The translations under genes were made by a program, and so were the position numbers. From Rhizobium leguminosarum (lineage in GTDB: Bacteria > Pseudomonadota > Alphaproteobacteria > Rhizobiales > Rhizobiaceae): a stretch of DNA of 64,000 bases. Each line of letters begins with the position of its first letter. Within the stretch, counting starts at the first letter, position 1. The stretch covers positions 1,426,001 through 1,490,000 of the forward strand of contig NZ_CP025012.1 of the NCBI RefSeq assembly GCF_002953715.1. Reading direction: 5' to 3'. Shown here one piece after another: positions 17,102-25,937 of the stretch. The notes below the pieces were generated by a model. The model saw only the letters and a program-made list of their open reading frames with translations, did no database searches and was not told where the DNA came from.

Positions 17102-17674
17102 ATGGCACAGGAAAGAAGGCCGCAGCGGGACGACCGCCAGAGCCGTGAAGAGCGCGATAGCGAATTCGTCGACAAGCTTGTCGCGATCAACCGCGTCGCC
17201 AAGGTCGTCAAGGGCGGCCGTCGTTTCGGTTTCGCAGCACTCGTCGTCGTCGTCGGCGACCAGAAGGGCCGCGTCGGCTTCGGCCATGGCAAGGCACGTG
17301 AAGTGCCGGAAGCCATCCGCAAGGCAACCGAAGCCGCCAAGCGCGAACTGATCTTCGTACCGCTGCGTGACGGCCGTACGCTGCATCACGACGTTCATGG
17401 CCGCCATGGCGCCGGCAAGGTTCTGCTGCGCTCGGCCAAGGTCGGTACCGGCATCATCGCCGGCGGCCCGATGCGCGCCGTATTCGAAACACTCGGCATG
17501 CACGACGTCGTCGCCAAGTCGACCGGTTCGTCGAACCCCTACAACATGGTTCGCGCCACCTTCGACGCTCTGAAGCACCAGGTTCACCCGAAGGACATCG
17601 CAGCTCAGCGCGGCATCAAGTATGCAACGCTGCAGGCTCGTCGTGGCGCCTCCGGCAACGCCTCTGAAGAATAA
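17102..17674 (+). CDS. rpsE: 30S ribosomal protein S5
   Basis: S5 (190 residues) takes part in mRNA helicase activity and decoding accuracy. The double-stranded RNA-binding domain is followed by an S5 fold with [20 protein letters not shown]. The frame is open upstream to 17060, but the ATG at 17102 follows AAGGAAGAGGAC and gives the usual rhizobial start [13 protein letters not shown] with a charged N-terminal extension. rpmD follows after 14 bases. Confidence 0.98.
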   Translation: MAQERRPQRDDRQSREERDSEFVDKLVAINRVAKVVKGGRRFGFAALVVVVGDQKGRVGFGHGKAREVPEAIRKATEAAKRELIFVPLRDGRTLHHDVHGRHGAGKVLLRSAKVGTGIIAGGPMRAVFETLGMHDVVAKSTGSSNPYNMVRATFDALKHQVHPKDIAAQRGIKYATLQARRGASGNASEE

Positions 17675-17688
17675 GAGGAGTTTGACAG

Positions 17689-17898
17689 ATGGCCAAGGCT
17701 ACCAAGAAGGCTGAAGCGAAGACTGTCACGATCGAACAGATCGGCAGCCCGATCCGCCGTCCGGACGTCCAGCAGCGCACGCTGATCGGTCTCGGACTGA
17801 ACAAGATGCACCGTCGCCGCACGCTGGAGGATACTCCTTCGGTTCGTGGCATGATCCGTGCTGTCCAGCATCTCGTTCGCGTCGTCGACGAGAAGTGA
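17689..17898 (+). CDS. rpmD: 50S ribosomal protein L30
   Basis: L30 (69 residues) is a small peripheral large-subunit protein. The motif [20 protein letters not shown] and the following [13 protein letters not shown] are diagnostic. TAAGAGGAGTTTGACAG precedes the ATG. It lies between rpsE and rplO as in other bacteria. Confidence 0.97.
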   Translation: MAKATKKAEAKTVTIEQIGSPIRRPDVQQRTLIGLGLNKMHRRRTLEDTPSVRGMIRAVQHLVRVVDEK

Positions 17899-17914
17899 GA
17901 CGGAGGAAACGCTC

Positions 17915-18391
17915 ATGAAACTCAATGAAATCAAGGACAACGAAGGCTCGACCCACAGCCGCAAGCGCCTCGGCCGCGGTATCGGTTCGGGCTCGGGCAA
18001 GACAGGTGGTCGCGGCGTAAAGGGTCAGAAGTCCCGTTCGGGCGTCGCCATCAACGGCTTCGAAGGCGGCCAGATGCCGATCTATCGTCGCCTGCCGAAG
18101 CGCGGCTTCAACAACATTTTCGCTTCCGATTTTGTTGTCGTATCGCTGGCCCGTATCCAGACGGCGATCGACGCCGGCAAGCTCGATGCCAAGACGACCG
18201 TTGACGCGGCTGCCCTCAAGGCAGCCGGTGTCATCCGCCGCGTCAAGGACGGCGTTCGCGTTCTCGCCGACGGCGAGATCAAGGCCAAGATCACCATCGT
18301 CGTTGCAGGCGCCTCCAAGCCTGCCGTCGAGAAGATCGAAAAGGCCGGCGGCACCGTGACGCTGCTTTCGGCTCCGGCTGCAGCCGAATAA
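17915..18391 (+). CDS. rplO: 50S ribosomal protein L15
   Basis: L15 (158 residues) is a late assembly protein with a glycine/arginine-rich N-terminal arm (about residues 15-45), visible here as [15 protein letters not shown]. The open frame reaches back into rpmD, but the ATG at 17915 follows GACGGAGGAAACGCTC and gives the family start [13 protein letters not shown] strong terminator-like hairpin follows before secY. Confidence 0.98.
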   Translation: MKLNEIKDNEGSTHSRKRLGRGIGSGSGKTGGRGVKGQKSRSGVAINGFEGGQMPIYRRLPKRGFNNIFASDFVVVSLARIQTAIDAGKLDAKTTVDAAALKAAGVIRRVKDGVRVLADGEIKAKITIVVAGASKPAVEKIEKAGGTVTLLSAPAAAE

Positions 18392-18407
18392 ATAATCTGA
18401 TGATATA

Positions 18408-18438
18408 TCGCCCGGGGTGCTTCACACCGGGCGATTTT
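18408..18438 (+). terminator. Terminator-like hairpin between rplO and secY
   Basis: TCGCCCGG at 18408-18415 pairs with CCGGGCGA at 18427-18434, with further TG/CA pairing inside, and TTTT follows at once. It lies 16 bases after the rplO stop in a 235-base gap. It looks like a true intrinsic terminator, which would give secY-adk a separate promoter. Confidence 0.75.
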
Positions 18439-18626
18439 GCTCCCATATGTGGGCCTCACAAAAACTTGGCTGGCGCGCCCGCGTCATGCCGGTAAGACTC
18501 GAAAACAAGGGTGAGGCAAGGGGTTGCGCCGCAATCCGTCCTGAGCCCGGTTTTGAATAAATTCATACTGATTCCGGGTCCGGTCTGTCCCCCAGAGACG
18601 CCGGAATTGGTAGCGCGGAGAAACGC

Positions 18627-19967
18627 ATGGCTTCTGCAGCGGAACAATTGGCATCCAACCTCAATTTTTCGACCTTCGCCAAAGCCGAGGATTTGAAGAA
18701 GCGCCTGTGGTTCACACTGGCAGCTCTCCTCGTCTACCGACTCGGCACGCATATTCCGCTTCCGGGTCTCAATCCCGAAGCCTATGCCCAGGCTTTCCGC
18801 GGCCAGTCAGGCGGCATTCTCGGCCTTTTCAACATGTTCTCGGGCGGCGCTGTTCAGCGCATGGCGATCTTCGCGCTCGGCATCATGCCCTATATCTCCG
18901 CTTCGATCATCGTGCAGCTCATGACCTCGGTGGTGCCGGCGCTCGAAAACCTCAAGAAGGAAGGCGAGCAGGGCCGTAAGATCATCAACCAGTATACCCG
19001 CTATGGTACCGTCATCCTCGGTGCGCTTCAGGCCTATGGCATTGCCGCCGGCCTTGAAAGCGGCCAGGGCCTCGTTGTCGAGCCGGGCTGGTTCTTCCGT
19101 GTTTCCACCGTTCTGACGCTGCTCGGCGGCACGATGTTCCTGATGTGGCTCGGCGAGCAGATCACCTCGCGCGGCATCGGCAACGGCATCTCGCTGATCA
19201 TTTTCGCCGGCATCGCCGCCGGCCTTCCCACAGCTCTTGCCGGCACGCTCGAACTCGGCCGCACCGGTGCGTTGTCGACCTTCCTCATCCTGCTCGTCAT
19301 CATCGTCGCGATCGCCGTCATCGGCATCATCGTCTTCGTCGAGCGCGCCCAGCGCCGGCTGCTGATTCAGTATCCGAAGCGTCAGGTTGGTAATCGGATG
19401 TTCCAGGGCGATACCTCGCACCTGCCGCTGAAGCTCAACACGTCAGGTGTCATTCCGGCGATCTTCGCGTCGTCGCTGCTGCTGCTGCCGGCAACGGTCG
19501 CGGGTTTCGCCAACACCACGGCAATGCCCTCCTGGGCGACATCGATCGTCGCGGCCCTCGGCCATGGCCAGCCGCTCTACATGGTGCTGTACGGCGCGCT
19601 GATCGCCTTCTTCGCCTTCTTCTATACGGCCATCGTCTTTAATCCGAAGGACACGGCCGACAATCTGAAGAAGCATGGCGGCTTCATTCCCGGCATCCGT
19701 CCGGGCGAGCGCACTGCCGAATATATCGACTACGTGCTGACCAGAATCACGGTGATCGGCGCGCTCTATCTCGTCTTCGTCTGCATCCTGCCGGAGATAT
19801 TGGTGTCGCAAACCGGCATTCCATTAGCCCTTGGTGGGACTTCGCTTTTGATCGTGGTTAGCGTAACTCTTGATACGGTTGCACAGATCCAGGGTCACCT
19901 GATCGCGCAGCAATACGAAGGCCTGATCAAGAAATCGAAGTTGCGTGGAGGAAAGAGGGGGCGATGA
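18627..19967 (+). CDS. secY: Preprotein translocase subunit SecY
   Basis: SecY (446 residues) forms the protein-conducting channel of the inner membrane. Ten hydrophobic segments are visible, starting with [14 protein letters not shown] near residue 31. The plug and pore region around [21 protein letters not shown] is conserved, and the cytoplasmic loop contains YTRYGTV. Unlike in E. coli, rpmJ does not follow. The stop overlaps the adk start by four bases (ATGA). A 235-base gap with a terminator-like hairpin separates it from rplO. Confidence 0.99.
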   Translation: MASAAEQLASNLNFSTFAKAEDLKKRLWFTLAALLVYRLGTHIPLPGLNPEAYAQAFRGQSGGILGLFNMFSGGAVQRMAIFALGIMPYISASIIVQLMTSVVPALENLKKEGEQGRKIINQYTRYGTVILGALQAYGIAAGLESGQGLVVEPGWFFRVSTVLTLLGGTMFLMWLGEQITSRGIGNGISLIIFAGIAAGLPTALAGTLELGRTGALSTFLILLVIIVAIAVIGIIVFVERAQRRLLIQYPKRQVGNRMFQGDTSHLPLKLNTSGVIPAIFASSLLLLPATVAGFANTTAMPSWATSIVAALGHGQPLYMVLYGALIAFFAFFYTAIVFNPKDTADNLKKHGGFIPGIRPGERTAEYIDYVLTRITVIGALYLVFVCILPEILVSQTGIPLALGGTSLLIVVSVTLDTVAQIQGHLIAQQYEGLIKKSKLRGGKRGR

Positions 19968-20614
19968 GACTTATCCTTTTGGGGCCGCCGGGCGCGGGTA
20001 AGGGAACCCAGGCCCAGCGGATCGTGGAAAAGCACGGCATTCCGCAGCTTTCCACGGGAGACATGCTGCGTGCTGCTACCGAAGCTGGCACGGAGGTGGG
20101 GAAACGCGCCAAGGCGGTCATGGACGCCGGCAAACTCGTCTCGGATGAGATCGTCATCGCCATCGTCTCTGAGCGAATCGATCAGCCCGATTGCGCCAAC
20201 GGCTTCATTCTCGATGGTTTTCCTCGCACACTCGTGCAGGCCGATGCCACCGAGGGGATGCTAAAGTCCAAGGGTCTTGACCTCTCAGTGGTTATAGAGT
20301 TTCGCGTCGACGACAAGGAACTCATCCGTCGGGTGGATGGTCGTTATACCTGCGTTCAGTGCGGCACTGTCTATCATGACACCGACAAACTCCCGGCCAA
20401 GGAAGGTGTTTGCGATAAGTGCGGTTCGACTCACTTCAAACGCCGTCCTGATGACAACGCCGAGACCATGATCAAGCGTCTCGAGGTCTACTACAAGGAA
20501 ACCTCGCCGCTGATCGGCTATTACCACGCCAAGGGCAAACTCAAGTCCGTGGACGGTATGGCAGAGATCGATCAGGTGACGGCCGAGGTCGAAAGCATTC
20601 TTTCCAAGCTTTAA
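19964..20614 (+). CDS. adk: Adenylate kinase with zinc-type LID
   Basis: Adenylate kinase (216 residues) interconverts ATP + AMP and 2 ADP. The P-loop [10 protein letters not shown] is at residues 7-16 and the core motif [10 protein letters not shown] at 84-93. The LID domain carries four cysteines, C130, C133, C150 and C153, in a CxxC...CxxC pattern. This is the zinc-binding type usual in Gram-positive bacteria and some alphaproteobacteria, rather than the His/Ser/Asp/Thr network of E. coli. The four-base overlap couples its translation to secY. Confidence 0.98.
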   Translation: MRLILLGPPGAGKGTQAQRIVEKHGIPQLSTGDMLRAATEAGTEVGKRAKAVMDAGKLVSDEIVIAIVSERIDQPDCANGFILDGFPRTLVQADATEGMLKSKGLDLSVVIEFRVDDKELIRRVDGRYTCVQCGTVYHDTDKLPAKEGVCDKCGSTHFKRRPDDNAETMIKRLEVYYKETSPLIGYYHAKGKLKSVDGMAEIDQVTAEVESILSKL

Positions 20615-20836
20615 GGCTTTGAAAATAAACTTGGCGGAACGGTTGCTTTTCAGCAGTGATTCCGCTAAACACCGCGCCAACTCGCGACATTCCATGCGAT
20701 CGGCGCGGATTTCCCAGGGAAGTCCGGGTGCGGTCGTTTTGACATGTTACGGACGTAAATCTGAACGGGCGGTTCTCAAGAGCCGCATAACGAAGCCCAC
20801 TTGCCGGATGGCAACTGGAATGCAAGGAGAACAGGC

Positions 20837-21205
20837 GTGGCACGTATCGCTGGCGTCAACATCCCGACTGCGAAGCGCGTTGTTATCGCGCTGACCTACA
20901 TTCACGGGATCGGTCCGAAATTCGCACAGGAAATCGTCGAAAAGGTCGGTATCCCGGCCGAACGTCGTGTGCATCAGCTGACGGACGCAGAAGTCCTTCA
21001 GATCCGCGAAGCCATCGACCGCGACTATCAGGTCGAAGGCGATCTTCGTCGTGATACCGCGATGAACATCAAGCGTCTGATGGACCTCGGCTGCTACCGC
21101 GGCCTGCGTCATCGCCGCGGCCTTCCGGTTCGCGGTCAGCGCACGCACACCAATGCCCGCACCCGCAAGGGTCCGGCAAAGGCAATCGCTGGTAAGAAGA
21201 AGTAA
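20837..21205 (+). CDS. rpsM: 30S ribosomal protein S13
   Basis: S13 (122 residues) makes intersubunit bridges and touches the P-site tRNA. The start codon is GTG at 20837, directly after GCAAGGAGAACAGGC, giving the family start [14 protein letters not shown]. An in-frame ATG at 20801 would add 12 unrelated residues and is rejected. The helix-two-turn-helix and the C-terminal [18 protein letters not shown] tail are typical. It opens the alpha-type cluster, which lacks rpsD here. Confidence 0.98.
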   Translation: MARIAGVNIPTAKRVVIALTYIHGIGPKFAQEIVEKVGIPAERRVHQLTDAEVLQIREAIDRDYQVEGDLRRDTAMNIKRLMDLGCYRGLRHRRGLPVRGQRTHTNARTRKGPAKAIAGKKK

Positions 21206-21338
21206 TTTCCGGGAAACCGGGGTGGGGAGGCTGGCGGTCTGCGCCGGCCTCTTTTGAGTTTGGAGCGGGACCATATAGGCGCCGTTCCGGTGTAGCCGCT
21301 GGCATTACGGCGGTGAAGAGATCAACGAAAGGAATACC

Positions 21339-21728
21339 ATGGCTAAGGAAGCCGTCCGCGTTCGCCGTCGCGAGCGCAAGAACATCTCGTCGGGTGTCGC
21401 TCACGTCAACTCGACCTTCAACAACACGATGATCACCATCACCGACGCGCAGGGCAATGCGATCGCCTGGTCGTCGGCTGGCGCCAAGGGCTTCAAGGGC
21501 TCGCGCAAGTCGACCCCGTTCGCCGCCCAGATCGCTGCCGAAGACTGCGCCAAGAAGGCCCAGGAGCACGGCATGAAGTCGCTGGAAGTCGAAGTTTGCG
21601 GTCCGGGTTCGGGTCGTGAATCGGCTCTGCGCGCGCTCCAGGCTGCAGGTTTCATGATCACGTCCATCCGCGACGTGACCCCGATCCCGCACAATGGCTG
21701 CCGTCCGCGCAAGAAGCGCCGCGTCTGA
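21339..21728 (+). CDS. rpsK: 30S ribosomal protein S11
   Basis: S11 (129 residues) shapes the platform of the small subunit and interacts with the E site. The motifs [19 protein letters not shown] and [18 protein letters not shown] are diagnostic. AACGAAAGGAATACC precedes the ATG. rpoA follows directly; there is no rpsD between them, as is usual in alphaproteobacteria. Confidence 0.99.
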   Translation: MAKEAVRVRRRERKNISSGVAHVNSTFNNTMITITDAQGNAIAWSSAGAKGFKGSRKSTPFAAQIAAEDCAKKAQEHGMKSLEVEVCGPGSGRESALRALQAAGFMITSIRDVTPIPHNGCRPRKKRRV

Positions 21729-21741
21729 TCATCGCTCTCGT

Positions 21742-21776
21742 CACCGGTGAGCGCCTTCGCGCTCCCGGTGGTTTTC
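21742..21776 (+). terminator. Terminator-like hairpin between rpsK and rpoA
   Basis: CACCGG-T-GAGCGC at 21742-21754 pairs with GCGCTC-CCGGTG at 21759-21770 around the loop CTTC, with a single bulged T. GTTTTC follows. It lies 13 bases after the rpsK stop and 50 bases before rpoA. The weak T-run suggests partial termination or attenuation rather than a full stop. Confidence 0.55.
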
Positions 21777-21825
21777 AAGCTCGGTTGCCACGATTGGATG
21801 GTGGCAACGAACGGAAGGCAAACTC

Positions 21826-22836
21826 ATGATTCAGAAGAACTGGCAGGAACTGATCAAGCCGAACAAGGTGGAGTTCTCTTCGAGCTCGCGCACCAGGGCG
21901 ACGCTTGTTGCCGAACCGCTGGAACGCGGTTTCGGCCTCACCCTCGGCAACGCGCTTCGCCGCGTTCTGCTCTCCTCGCTGCGCGGTGCTGCCGTCACGG
22001 CGGTGCAGATCGACGGCGTGCTGCATGAATTCTCCTCGATTCCGGGCGTCCGCGAAGACGTGACGGACATCGTGCTCAACATCAAGGAAATCGCCATCAA
22101 GATGGATGGCGACGATGCGAAACGCATGGTCGTGCGTAAGCAGGGCCCGGGCGTTGTCACGGCTGGCGACATTCAGACGGTCGGCGATATCGAAATCCTC
22201 AACCCCGAGCATGTCATCTGCACGCTCGACGAGGGCGCCGAGATCCGCATGGAATTCACCGTCAACAACGGCAAGGGGTACGTTCCGGCCGAACGCAATC
22301 GTGCGGAAGATGCTCCGATCGGTCTCATCCCGGTCGACAGCCTCTATTCGCCGGTCAAGAAGGTGTCCTACAAGGTTGAAAATACCCGCGAAGGACAGGT
22401 TCTCGACTACGACAAGCTGAACATGACCATCGAAACCGATGGTTCGATCACCGGCGAAGACGCCGTCGCTTTTGCGGCGCGCATCCTCCAGGATCAGCTT
22501 GGCGTCTTCGTCAACTTCGACGAGCCGCAGAAGGAAACCGAAGAGGAAGCAGTCACCGAACTCGCTTTCAACCCGGCTCTCCTGAAGAAAGTGGACGAAC
22601 TCGAACTGTCGGTCCGTTCGGCAAACTGCCTGAAGAACGACAACATCGTCTACATCGGCGATCTCATTCAGAAGACCGAAGCAGAAATGCTCCGCACACC
22701 GAATTTTGGTCGCAAGTCGCTGAACGAAATCAAGGAAGTTCTCGCTTCCATGGGCCTGCACCTCGGCATGGAAGTGCCGGCATGGCCACCCGAGAACATC
22801 GAAGATCTCGCCAAGCGTTACGAAGACCAATACTGA
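21826..22836 (+). CDS. rpoA: RNA polymerase alpha subunit
   Basis: The alpha subunit (336 residues) dimerises to start polymerase assembly and binds activators and UP elements. The N-terminal domain (about 1-230) contains [20 protein letters not shown]; the C-terminal domain (about 250-320) contains [20 protein letters not shown] and [12 protein letters not shown], the DNA-binding helix-hairpin-helix. GGAAGGCAAACTC precedes the ATG. Confidence 0.99.
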   Translation: MIQKNWQELIKPNKVEFSSSSRTRATLVAEPLERGFGLTLGNALRRVLLSSLRGAAVTAVQIDGVLHEFSSIPGVREDVTDIVLNIKEIAIKMDGDDAKRMVVRKQGPGVVTAGDIQTVGDIEILNPEHVICTLDEGAEIRMEFTVNNGKGYVPAERNRAEDAPIGLIPVDSLYSPVKKVSYKVENTREGQVLDYDKLNMTIETDGSITGEDAVAFAARILQDQLGVFVNFDEPQKETEEEAVTELAFNPALLKKVDELELSVRSANCLKNDNIVYIGDLIQKTEAEMLRTPNFGRKSLNEIKEVLASMGLHLGMEVPAWPPENIEDLAKRYEDQY

Positions 22837-22843
22837 GAAAACA

Positions 22844-22869
22844 AAAGGCAGGCTCTTTCGGCTGCCTTT
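22844..22869 (+). terminator. Stem-loop between rpoA and rplQ
   Basis: AAAGGCAG at 22844-22851 pairs with CTGCCTTT at 22862-22869 around a ten-base loop, shortly after the rpoA stop. The T-run is only three bases. A second small hairpin (GCAGGC / GCCTGC) follows near 22882-22898. Together they may adjust expression of rplQ relative to rpoA. Confidence 0.4.
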
Positions 22870-22959
22870 CCCCGTCAAACAGCAGGCCGATCGCCTGCAT
22901 GTGCCAGGAAACGGCAGGCCCACTTAGCGTAAGGGCACCTGCATTAAAGGAGAATAGCA

Positions 22960-23382
22960 ATGCGCCATGGTAAAGCCGGCCGCAAGCTGAATAGAACTGC
23001 AAGCCACCGCAAGGCGATGTTCGCCAACATGGCGGCTTCGCTGATTACCCACGAGCAGATCGTCACGACCCTGCCGAAGGCCAAGGAAATCCGTCCGATC
23101 GTCGAGAAGCTCGTCACCCTCGGCAAGCGCGGCGACCTGCACGCTCGCCGTCAGGCGATCTCGCAGATCCGCGATGCCGCTGTCGTCTCGAAGCTGTTCG
23201 ACACGATCGCAACGCGCTACGCCACCCGCAACGGCGGCTACCTGCGCATCATGAAGGCCGGCTTCCGCCAGGGCGACAATGCCGCCATGGCTGTGATCGA
23301 ATTCGTTGACCGCGATGCCTATGCCAAGGGCGCAGCCGACAAGGCCCGCGTCGCCGCTGAAGAGCAGGCCGTCGCCGCTTAA
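22960..23382 (+). CDS. rplQ: 50S ribosomal protein L17
   Basis: L17 (140 residues) lies near the tunnel exit. The start [20 protein letters not shown] is the family signature. AAAGGAGAATAGCA precedes the ATG. The C-terminal 20 residues are an alanine-rich extension. It ends the ribosomal cluster and is followed by a strong terminator. Confidence 0.99.
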   Translation: MRHGKAGRKLNRTASHRKAMFANMAASLITHEQIVTTLPKAKEIRPIVEKLVTLGKRGDLHARRQAISQIRDAAVVSKLFDTIATRYATRNGGYLRIMKAGFRQGDNAAMAVIEFVDRDAYAKGAADKARVAAEEQAVAA

Positions 23383-23405
23383 GTCTTCTGCTTCGGCGGA
23401 AACAG

Positions 23406-23437
23406 AACAGCCGGGCTGCAAAGCCCGGCTGTTTTTG
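23406..23437 (+). terminator. Rho-independent terminator after rplQ
   Basis: AACAGCCGGGCT at 23406-23417 pairs perfectly with AGCCCGGCTGTT around the loop GCAA, followed by a T-run. It closes the alpha-type cluster. Confidence 0.92.
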
Positions 23438-23445
23438 TTTCTGAT

Positions 23446-23886
23446 ATGGTGACGGGACCGGCTCCATTGCGCAAAATCATTCAGGCTCGCTCTCCGCAGT
23501 TCCTTCGTCTCGCCGCCCTGTTTCTCGTCATCGTTCTCGGGCTGGTGCTCCGCCGGTTTGGCTATGCAGCCGATCTGCCCTTCATCGTCGTCAAATATGG
23601 TGGATCGGCACTCTGGGGAGCGATGGTCTATCTGCTCGTGGCGCTCTTTGTCGTAAGGTCACGGCCGGTAGCAATTGCTGTCACGGCGCTGTTCATAGCG
23701 ATCTCAGTGGAATTGTTCCGGCTCTATCACACGCCCTGGCTCGACGCGTTTCGGCTGACCACGGCAGGCGCCCTGCTGCTTGGGCGCGTGTTTTCGCTTT
23801 GGAACATGCTGGCTTATGCAATCGGCATAGCTGCGGCCTGCGCCTTCGATCCGGCACGCCGGACTGCGTTGCGTCCTCGCCGCTAG
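23446..23886 (+). CDS. DUF2809 family membrane protein
   Basis: This 146-residue protein has four hydrophobic segments (about residues 20-36, 52-69, 72-90 and 118-134). The pattern VELFRLYHTPWLDAFRLTTAGALLLGRVFS matches what I recall of DUF2809, a family of small membrane proteins of unknown function. The ATG lies only nine bases beyond the rplQ terminator T-run and has no strong ribosome-binding site, so the start is less sure. Its stop codon lies inside the start of the mosaic repeat that follows. Confidence 0.7.
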   Translation: MVTGPAPLRKIIQARSPQFLRLAALFLVIVLGLVLRRFGYAADLPFIVVKYGGSALWGAMVYLLVALFVVRSRPVAIAVTALFIAISVELFRLYHTPWLDAFRLTTAGALLLGRVFSLWNMLAYAIGIAAACAFDPARRTALRPRR

Positions 23887-23986
23887 AGCGCCGCGCGTCT
23901 TTTCAGACGCGCTAAGGACGCTCTATCACTTTGAATCTGCGCATAATCCTTTCCGAAAATCGATTCCGATTTTCGGGGTTATGCGC
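23885..23986. repeat. Rhizobial intergenic mosaic element (RIME-like), two palindromes
   Basis: This 102-base element has two large palindromes. The first nests AGAGCG...CGCTCT around GCGTCT-TTTC-AGACGC. The second nests GCGCATAA...TTATGCGC (23939-23946 with 23979-23986) around CCGAAAATCG-ATTC-CGATTTTCGG. Size and architecture resemble RIME1, described from Rhizobium intergenic regions. It lies between convergent genes. A half copy in the opposite orientation lies at 62228-62281. Confidence 0.75.
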
Positions 23987-23999
23987 TAAACCTGCCGTC

Positions 24000-24656
24000 T
24001 CACGAAACAGACGCTACTGCGCGATTGCGCGTCCGTCCTTTGCCCTTCTGCCTGTTGCGTGCGATCGGCCGATAGGAGCGATAGAGGATGAGCGCGATGA
24101 TCAGCCCGACATAGATATATTGCTCGAGGTCGAGGATCTTGGTCGAGAGCGCGAAGTGCAACGCCCCGCAGGCGGCGATGATGTAGACGAGGCGGTGCAG
24201 CCAGATCCAGTTCTTGCCGAGGCGGCGGATCGAGAGATTGTTGGATGTCACCGCCAGCGGGATGAGCATCGCAAGCCCGGCCATGCCGAACATGATGAAG
24301 GGGCGCTTCAACACGTCGTTGATGACGGCGGAAATATCCATCGCCTGGTCGAGCACCATGTAGACGGTGAAATGCATCAGCGCGTAATAGAAGGTCAGCA
24401 GGCCAAGCGCCCGGCGATAGCGCAGATAGTTCCAGCCGAAGAGCTCACGGGCAGGGGAAACGGCGAGCGTTGCGATCAGGAAACGGATCGTCCAGAGCCC
24501 AAGGAAAAGCTCGAAAGTCTTGACCGGATCGGCGCCGAGCTGATCGGTCGCGCCGAGATAGAACGTCCAGGCCGCAGGCAAGAGCCCGACGACATAAAGC
24601 AGCCAGACCGAGGCGGGTTGCCAGCGCTTCGGGATGGCGAGCGACAGTTCCGCCAT
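24000..24656 (-). CDS. msrQ: MsrQ heme-binding membrane subunit of protein-methionine-sulfoxide reductase
   Basis: MsrQ (218 residues, formerly YedZ) is the membrane b-type cytochrome that feeds electrons to periplasmic MsrP, which repairs oxidised methionines. Six hydrophobic segments are visible; histidines in transmembrane helices (for example ALMHFTVYM near 93 and IWLHRLVYI near 151) are the likely heme ligands of the ferric-reductase-like fold. Its ATG overlaps the msrP stop as TGATG, showing tight coupling. The C-terminus is a basic cytoplasmic tail. Confidence 0.93.
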   Translation of the reverse strand: MAELSLAIPKRWQPASVWLLYVVGLLPAAWTFYLGATDQLGADPVKTFELFLGLWTIRFLIATLAVSPARELFGWNYLRYRRALGLLTFYYALMHFTVYMVLDQAMDISAVINDVLKRPFIMFGMAGLAMLIPLAVTSNNLSIRRLGKNWIWLHRLVYIIAACGALHFALSTKILDLEQYIYVGLIIALILYRSYRPIARNRQKGKGRTRNRAVASVS

Positions 24657-25603
24657 CAGAAATTCGCCTTCAGGTCCATGCCGGCATAAAGGCTTGCAAC
24701 TTCGTCGGCATAGCCGTTGAAGGGCAGGGTGGGATGGCGGCTCGCGCCGAAGAAGCCGCTCTCGCCGATACGCCGTTCGCTGGCCTGGCTCCAGCGCGGA
24801 TGGTCGACCTCAGGGTTGACGTTGGCGTAGAAGCCATACTCCTGCGCGTTGGTGACCTGCCAGGTATTCTTCGGTTGCTGATCGGTGAGCGTGATCCTGA
24901 CGATCGACTTGATGCCCTTGAAACCGTATTTCCACGGCACGACGAGGCGGATCGGCGCGCCGTTCTGGTTCGGCAGCGTTTCGCCATAGAGCCCGACGGC
25001 CAGCAGCGTCAGCGGATGGCGCGCCTCATCCAGGCGCAGACCCTCGACATAGGGCCAGTCGAGCGACTGGAAGAAGCCCTTCTGCCCAGGCATCTCCTCT
25101 GGCCGCACCACGGTTTCGAAGGCGACGTATTTGGCGCTGCCGAGTGGCTCGACCTTGTCGAGCAGCGATGCCAGCGGAAAGCCGTCCCAGGGGATGACCA
25201 TCGACCAGGCCTCGACGCAGCGCATCCGATAGGTGCGCTCCTCGATCGGGAATTCCTTCATCAGCGCCTCGAGGTCGAAGGTACCTGGCTTGTTGACCAT
25301 GCCGTCGACCTTGATCGTCCAGGGCAGCGGCTTGAAATCGCCGGAAAGAGCTGCGGGATCGCCCTTGTCGAGGCCAAACTCATAGAAATTATTGTAGGTC
25401 GTGACGTCCTTGATTGGCGTCGGTTTCTCGTCGACCTTGTATTTGCTCTCAACGGCGGAGAGGGCCGCAGCACTCGCCTTGCCGGCGCTGTAGAGTGCCA
25501 TGGCGCCAAGTGCTGCCGCGCCGAGGAATTCACGACGGCGCACATAGATCTGGCGTGGCGTGATCTCTGATGACGCGATCTTCGGTGGGCGATAGGTTGG
25601 CAT
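24656..25603 (-). CDS. msrP: MsrP periplasmic methionine-sulfoxide reductase, catalytic subunit
   Basis: MsrP (315 residues, formerly YedY) is a molybdopterin enzyme that reduces methionine sulfoxide in envelope proteins. A Tat signal with [12 protein letters not shown] lies at about residues 22-33 and is followed by a hydrophobic stretch. C129 in [11 protein letters not shown] is the expected molybdenum ligand of the sulfite-oxidase fold. CGAGGAGATTTCGAC precedes the ATG. It is the first gene of the msrPQ pair, divergent from ilvD. Confidence 0.95.
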   Translation of the reverse strand: MPTYRPPKIASSEITPRQIYVRRREFLGAAALGAMALYSAGKASAAALSAVESKYKVDEKPTPIKDVTTYNNFYEFGLDKGDPAALSGDFKPLPWTIKVDGMVNKPGTFDLEALMKEFPIEERTYRMRCVEAWSMVIPWDGFPLASLLDKVEPLGSAKYVAFETVVRPEEMPGQKGFFQSLDWPYVEGLRLDEARHPLTLLAVGLYGETLPNQNGAPIRLVVPWKYGFKGIKSIVRITLTDQQPKNTWQVTNAQEYGFYANVNPEVDHPRWSQASERRIGESGFFGASRHPTLPFNGYADEVASLYAGMDLKANF

Positions 25604-25937
25604 GTCGAAATCTCCTCGGCGGATTTCTGCAATATAGTCTTTAATCGAACCGCCCGCATGTTCGGATGAGTGTCTAAGCCTTGAATATTACAGACGTGAA
25701 GCCAATTTTTTGTGTTCGGCCGTGATGGAATAGGCTGTAACGAAACGTCGCGCCGTACCGTATATGATCTATGGGCCTCATGGGGCTTGGCCCATGCGTA
25801 CCGGATTTGGCCTTCGCGGTAGTGACAGCCCCCGTCGATTGGATTAGGACAATTCCAAAAAGCAGCGTTTGCCCGGCCCGCAGGCTCCATGCCGCCCGGC
25901 TTTGCCTGATAATTCCGACACGTTGAGGAAGACACCG
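25604..25937. other. Divergent intergenic region msrP / ilvD
   Basis: These 334 bases must contain the msrPQ and ilvD promoters. No gene is credible. A perfect stem ATGGGCC (25771-25777) / GGCCCAT (25789-25795) is present without a T-run. I saw no leader peptide with branched-chain codons and no T-box, so ilvD attenuation is not evident. Confidence 0.5.

Noticed and set aside
20738..20764. TTGACA before rpsM as a promoter
   Set aside because: No acceptable -10 hexamer lies 16-18 bases downstream.
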